A DNA stretch of 8,414 nt from Actinomycetota bacterium. Its GTDB lineage: Bacteria; Cyanobacteriota; Vampirovibrionia; Obscuribacterales; Obscuribacteraceae. Each line of letters begins with the position of its first letter. Position 1 is the first letter of the stretch. The stretch spans positions 1 to 8,414 of the forward strand of contig CAJCIF010000241.1 of the NCBI GenBank assembly GCA_903970355.1, in the 5' to 3' direction. The notes beneath the pieces are model-generated. The model worked only from the letters and a program-made list of their open reading frames with translations. It was not told where the DNA came from and did no database searches. Made by a program: the position numbers and the translations under genes. Positions 6,273 to 8,414 of this stretch are shown here, piece by piece.

Positions 6273-6469
6273 TATCGAACTCCCGTTTCTTTTTCTGTTT
6301 GAATCGTAAGGAGTCTGGCAAGCTTTTTCTTGGCATTGCGCAGTTTGGATGTGCTATCCAGTTTGCGCATGGCAAGCTGGAAGCGCAGATCTACAATTTC
6401 CTTGCGGGCATCAACTGCTTTCGCTTTGATTTCTTCAGCGTGAAGCTCTCGAATTTCTTTTACTTTCAT
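6272..6469 (-). CDS. rpmC: 50S ribosomal protein L29
   Basis: L29 is a small two-helix hairpin protein near the peptide exit tunnel, next to L23, forming part of the docking site for SRP, trigger factor and the translocon. The 65-residue product starts [14 protein letters not shown] and contains the central signature [35 protein letters not shown] (21–55), with LRFQ–A–L as the core. The ATG at 6469 overlaps the rplP stop by 4 nt (ATGA), and AGGAGG (6476–6481) is 6 nt upstream. Length and motifs are normal. Confidence 0.97.
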   Translation of the reverse strand: MKVKEIRELHAEEIKAKAVDARKEIVDLRFQLAMRKLDSTSKLRNAKKKLARLLTIQTEKETGVR

Positions 6470-6888
6470 TGAGTGCCTCCTGCATGTCGCTCAAGAATTC
6501 TGCATTTGACCGGCAACTTTTGCGCTGCTAGTTCAAGAGCATGGTGTGCTTCTTTCGTTCCAATCCCGGACATTTCGAACATGACGCGACCTGGCTTAAC
6601 TACGGCTACCCAAAATTCAGGGTTGCCTTTGCCGGAACCCATCCGGGTTTCTGCCGCTTTTTTCGAAACTGATTTATCTGGAAAAACACGAATCCACAAC
6701 TGACCGCCGCGGCGTACGCTGCGCGTCATGGCTTTACGAGCTGCTTCGATTTGGCGCGAAGTGATCCAGGCCGGTTCCAATACCTGCAGTCCGAATTCAC
6801 CAAACTGCACCTCAACACCTCTAGACTCCGAGCCGGACATCCGACCACGGTGGTGCTTGCGATACTTTGTTCGTTTTGGCAACAGCAT
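6466..6888 (-). CDS. rplP: 50S ribosomal protein L16
   Basis: L16 organises the A-site region of the large subunit near the peptidyl transferase centre and tRNA elbow. The 140-residue product has normal length. [19 protein letters not shown] (1–19) is the conserved N-terminus, [14 protein letters not shown] (41–54) is the strongly conserved helix, and [10 protein letters not shown] (65–74), [14 protein letters not shown] (82–95) and KPGRVMFEM (98–106) complete the family signature. The tail HAGGTQ is slightly longer than some members. The ATG at 6888 lies 6 nt after the rpsC stop; an AGG-containing purine stretch (6898–6902) is a modest ribosome binding site. Confidence 0.98.
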   Translation of the reverse strand: MLLPKRTKYRKHHRGRMSGSESRGVEVQFGEFGLQVLEPAWITSRQIEAARKAMTRSVRRGGQLWIRVFPDKSVSKKAAETRMGSGKGNPEFWVAVVKPGRVMFEMSGIGTKEAHHALELAAQKLPVKCRILERHAGGTQ

Positions 6889-6894
6889 GACTAA

Positions 6895-7653
6895 TTAACC
6901 TGCCTTCCTGGAGCGACGACCCTGATTTTTTGGAGATCTTTCCGGTCTGCCTTCTTGATTACCACCACCAGGTCCACGTTCTTGCGCGGCCTTAATGTTA
7001 GGAGGCGACCATTGACCGGGTTCCAGTTCGCCCCGGAAAATCCAAACTTTGATACCAATCAAACCCATGACGGTGTGCGCTTCAGCTAGACCGTAGTCGA
7101 CATCAGCCCGCAATGTTTGCAGCGGAATACGGCCTTCTTTGGTCCATTCGGTTCTGGCAATTTCAGCACCACCCAACCGTCCAGCCACCATAATTTTGAC
7201 ACCGACTGCACCGGCTCTCATGCAACGTTGAATGGCTTGCTTCATGGCGCGTCTAAAGGCAACGCGCTTTTCGAGTTGCTGAGCAATTGATTCAGCGACC
7301 AATTGAGATTCGAGATCAACGCGATTGATTTCCAGAATGTTGATGCGAATATCAAGACCGGTGCGATTGAGCAAATCCTTCACCTTTTGATGAAGGGTTT
7401 CAACACCCTGACCACCTTTGCCAACCACGACACCCGGTCTGGCTGTGAAGATGTCCAATTGAATTTGGTCTGCTTTACGCGAGATATCTACTTTAGAAAC
7501 ACCGGCGTTTGAAAGTTCTTTTTTGAGATAGACGCGAATGCGTTGATCTTCTTCAATGAGAGCAGCGACGTCTCTGGTTTGTACAAACCAGTTCGAACGC
7601 CAACCCCGGTGAATACCGAGGCGAAAACCATTAGGATTTACTTTCTGACCCAA
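6895..7653 (-). CDS. rpsC: 30S ribosomal protein S3
   Basis: S3 lies at the mRNA entry tunnel of the small subunit head and contributes to mRNA unwinding. The 252-residue product begins MGQKVNPNGFRLG. A KH RNA-binding domain follows with VVVGKGGQGVETL (75–87; GKGG loop at 78–81). The C-terminal domain has FRRAMKQA (133–140), whose R134, R135 and K138 match the E. coli mRNA-helicase residues, then GRLGGAEIARTEW (158–170) and KVWIFRGEL (202–210). A basic Gly/Arg/Gln-rich tail (about 219–252) follows, somewhat longer than the ~210–240 aa usual. The start is TTG (7653–7651), identified by the invariant MGQKVNP opening and AAGGAG (7661–7666) 7 nt upstream. It follows rplV by 11 nt. Confidence 0.97.
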   Translation of the reverse strand: MGQKVNPNGFRLGIHRGWRSNWFVQTRDVAALIEEDQRIRVYLKKELSNAGVSKVDISRKADQIQLDIFTARPGVVVGKGGQGVETLHQKVKDLLNRTGLDIRINILEINRVDLESQLVAESIAQQLEKRVAFRRAMKQAIQRCMRAGAVGVKIMVAGRLGGAEIARTEWTKEGRIPLQTLRADVDYGLAEAHTVMGLIGIKVWIFRGELEPGQWSPPNIKAAQERGPGGGNQEGRPERSPKNQGRRSRKAG

Positions 7654-7660
7654 TTTCCTG

Positions 7661-7666
7661 CTCCTT
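7661..7666 (-). promoter_or_regulatory. Shine-Dalgarno for the TTG-initiated rpsC
   Basis: AAGGAG on the minus strand, 7 nt before the TTG at 7653, overlapping the end of rplV. It confirms that the rare TTG is the start, since MGQKVNP is the family N-terminus. Confidence 0.78.
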
Positions 7667-8012
7667 AAACGTCTGAGAGAACTAAGGTGATGTGACTGGT
7701 TTTCTTGTGGATGGGAAAAGCCCGTCCTTTAGCGTGAGGTTGCATGCGCTTGAAGGTTGGACCTTGATCGGCGAACGCTTCAACGATCGTTAGTTCGTTA
7801 GCAGCGGTTTCCGAAATATTGGCCTTTTCAGCATGAATAAGGTTGTACATAGCGGACTTCAATACTTTTTCTACTTCGCGAGCTGCCGAAAAATGCATGA
7901 AGCGAAGAACCGTTAGCGCTTCACCAGCGGTGGCGCCACGAATTTCATTTATGACGCGGCGCACTTTACGCGGCGACATTCTTACCCATTTTGCTTGTGC
8001 TTTGCTTTGCAT
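7665..8012 (-). CDS. rplV: 50S ribosomal protein L22
   Basis: L22 lies across the large subunit from surface to peptide tunnel. Its long β-hairpin lines the tunnel constriction and is the site of macrolide-resistance changes and arrest-peptide contact. The 115-residue product starts MQSKAQAKWVRMSPRKVRRV. The core helices are followed by the hairpin region QGPTFKRMQPHAKGRAFPIH (83–102) and the conserved KKTSHITLVLSD (103–114). The usual Arg before the AKGRA (as in E. coli PRAKGRA) is His here (H93), a small tunnel-hairpin difference. The ATG at 8012 has GAGGG (8022–8026) 9 nt upstream, and the gap to rpsS is 14 nt. Confidence 0.98.
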   Translation of the reverse strand: MQSKAQAKWVRMSPRKVRRVINEIRGATAGEALTVLRFMHFSAAREVEKVLKSAMYNLIHAEKANISETAANELTIVEAFADQGPTFKRMQPHAKGRAFPIHKKTSHITLVLSDV

Positions 8013-8026
8013 TCTCTATAACCCTC

Positions 8027-8311
8027 TTAGCCAGCTCTCTTAGCTGTCTTATCGCCGCCGGCGTGACCTTTGAAGAAACGGGTCGGAGCAAATTCGCCGA
8101 GACGATGACCGATCATATTTTCAGTTACATAAACAGGCACATGTTTGCGACCGTTATAAATGGCGATCGTATGACCGATCATTTCCGGCACAATCATGGA
8201 AGCACGCGACCAAGATTTGATGACGCGCTTGTCGCCCTTTCTATTCATATCTTCGATTTTTTTGGACAAGGACGCATGTACAAACGGTCCTTTTTTTAGT
8301 GATCGAGACAC
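8027..8311 (-). CDS. rpsS: 30S ribosomal protein S19
   Basis: S19 lies at the top of the small subunit head, binding 16S rRNA with S13 and contacting the A- and P-site side of the central bridge. The 94-residue product has normal length. [19 protein letters not shown] (2–20) is the conserved N-terminus, [20 protein letters not shown] (30–49) the central signature, and [22 protein letters not shown] (57–78) ends the core. The start is GTG (8311–8309), identified by the invariant opening and a strong AGGAGG (8317–8322) 5 nt upstream. It follows rplB by 13 nt, the standard S10-operon order. Confidence 0.97.
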   Translation of the reverse strand: MSRSLKKGPFVHASLSKKIEDMNRKGDKRVIKSWSRASMIVPEMIGHTIAIYNGRKHVPVYVTENMIGHRLGEFAPTRFFKGHAGGDKTAKRAG

Positions 8312-8316
8312 TTTGT

Positions 8317-8322
8317 CCTCCT
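8317..8322 (-). promoter_or_regulatory. Strong Shine-Dalgarno for the GTG-initiated rpsS
   Basis: AGGAGG on the minus strand, 5 nt before the GTG at 8311, located in the short rplB–rpsS spacer. It confirms the GTG start. Confidence 0.78.
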
Positions 8323-8324
8323 AC

Positions 8325-8414
8325 CTATTTAACGCGACGCTTGACGATGTACTTACTAGACGTATAGTGCTTGCCGCGCCGGGTCTTGTAACCCATTGCC
8401 GGCTTGCCCCATGG
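8325..8414 (-). CDS. rplB: 50S ribosomal protein L2, C-terminal fragment (runs off window)
   Basis: L2 is one of the primary 23S rRNA-binding proteins and is needed for subunit association and peptidyl transferase activity. Only the last 29 codons are visible, reading PWGKPAMGYKTRRGKHY and ending KYIVKRRVK before TAG (8327–8325). The PWGKPxxGYKTR motif and the basic xKYIVxRR ending are the unmistakable L2 C-terminus. The stop is 13 nt before the rpsS GTG. The catalytic-region His and the rest of the protein lie upstream of the window. This is the normal S10-operon neighbour of rpsS. The fragment is too short to be a shadow of another gene because it matches L2 residue by residue. Confidence 0.95.
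   Translation of the reverse strand, partial: PWGKPAMGYKTRRGKHYTSSKYIVKRRVK

Overview
This window is a near-complete stretch of the bacterial S10–spc ribosomal protein gene cluster, read entirely from the minus strand. The transcription order, from high to low coordinate, is rplB (3' end only) – rpsS – rplV – rpsC – rplP – rpmC – rpsQ – rplN – rplX – rplE – rpsN – rpsH – rplF – rplR – rpsE – rpmD – rplO – secY – adk (5' end only). All 19 genes are on one strand. Seventeen are complete. I found no mobile element, CRISPR array, RNA gene, frameshift or foreign insertion, and no gap longer than 74 nt.

Layout: 8414–5997 is the distal part of the S10 block (L2, S19, L22, S3, L16, L29, S17). L16, L29, S17 and L14 are joined by start/stop overlaps (ATGA, TAATG, ATGA), a sign of translational coupling. 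6000–1587 is the spc block (L14, L24, L5, S14, S8, L6, L18, S5, L30, L15). secY, the core channel of the Sec translocase, follows, and adk begins 2 nt after the secY stop. Almost every gene has a recognisable Shine-Dalgarno sequence 5–11 nt from its start. I see no convincing internal promoter or terminator, so the region looks like part of one long polycistronic transcript whose promoter lies upstream of the window (beyond 8414).

Organism: moderate GC by eye, Shine-Dalgarno-led, bacterial-type proteins throughout. Several proteins (L16, L24, L29, S3, S5, S19) resemble cyanobacterial versions as I remember them; for example L24 has an [12 protein letters not shown] stretch near its C-terminus. 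Unlike typical photosynthetic cyanobacteria, the cluster keeps rpmD (L30) and carries a short zinc-ribbon rpsN (S14) between rplE and rpsH. That mix would suit a non-photosynthetic sister lineage of Cyanobacteria (Melainabacteria/Vampirovibrionia type), but this is inference from memory and not a tree.

The window is mostly ordinary core-genome sequence, and I do not see a new biological system in it. Worth a second look are lineage-specific elaborations of conserved proteins: a roughly 44-residue N-terminal extension on L24, a Gly/Arg-rich N-terminal tail on S5, a short insertion ahead of the zinc ribbon of S14, an enlarged loop between TM7 and TM8 of SecY, and a Gly/Arg-rich tail on S3. There is also an RNA hairpin in the 70-nt rplX–rplE spacer, the place where E. 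coli S8 autoregulates the spc operon.
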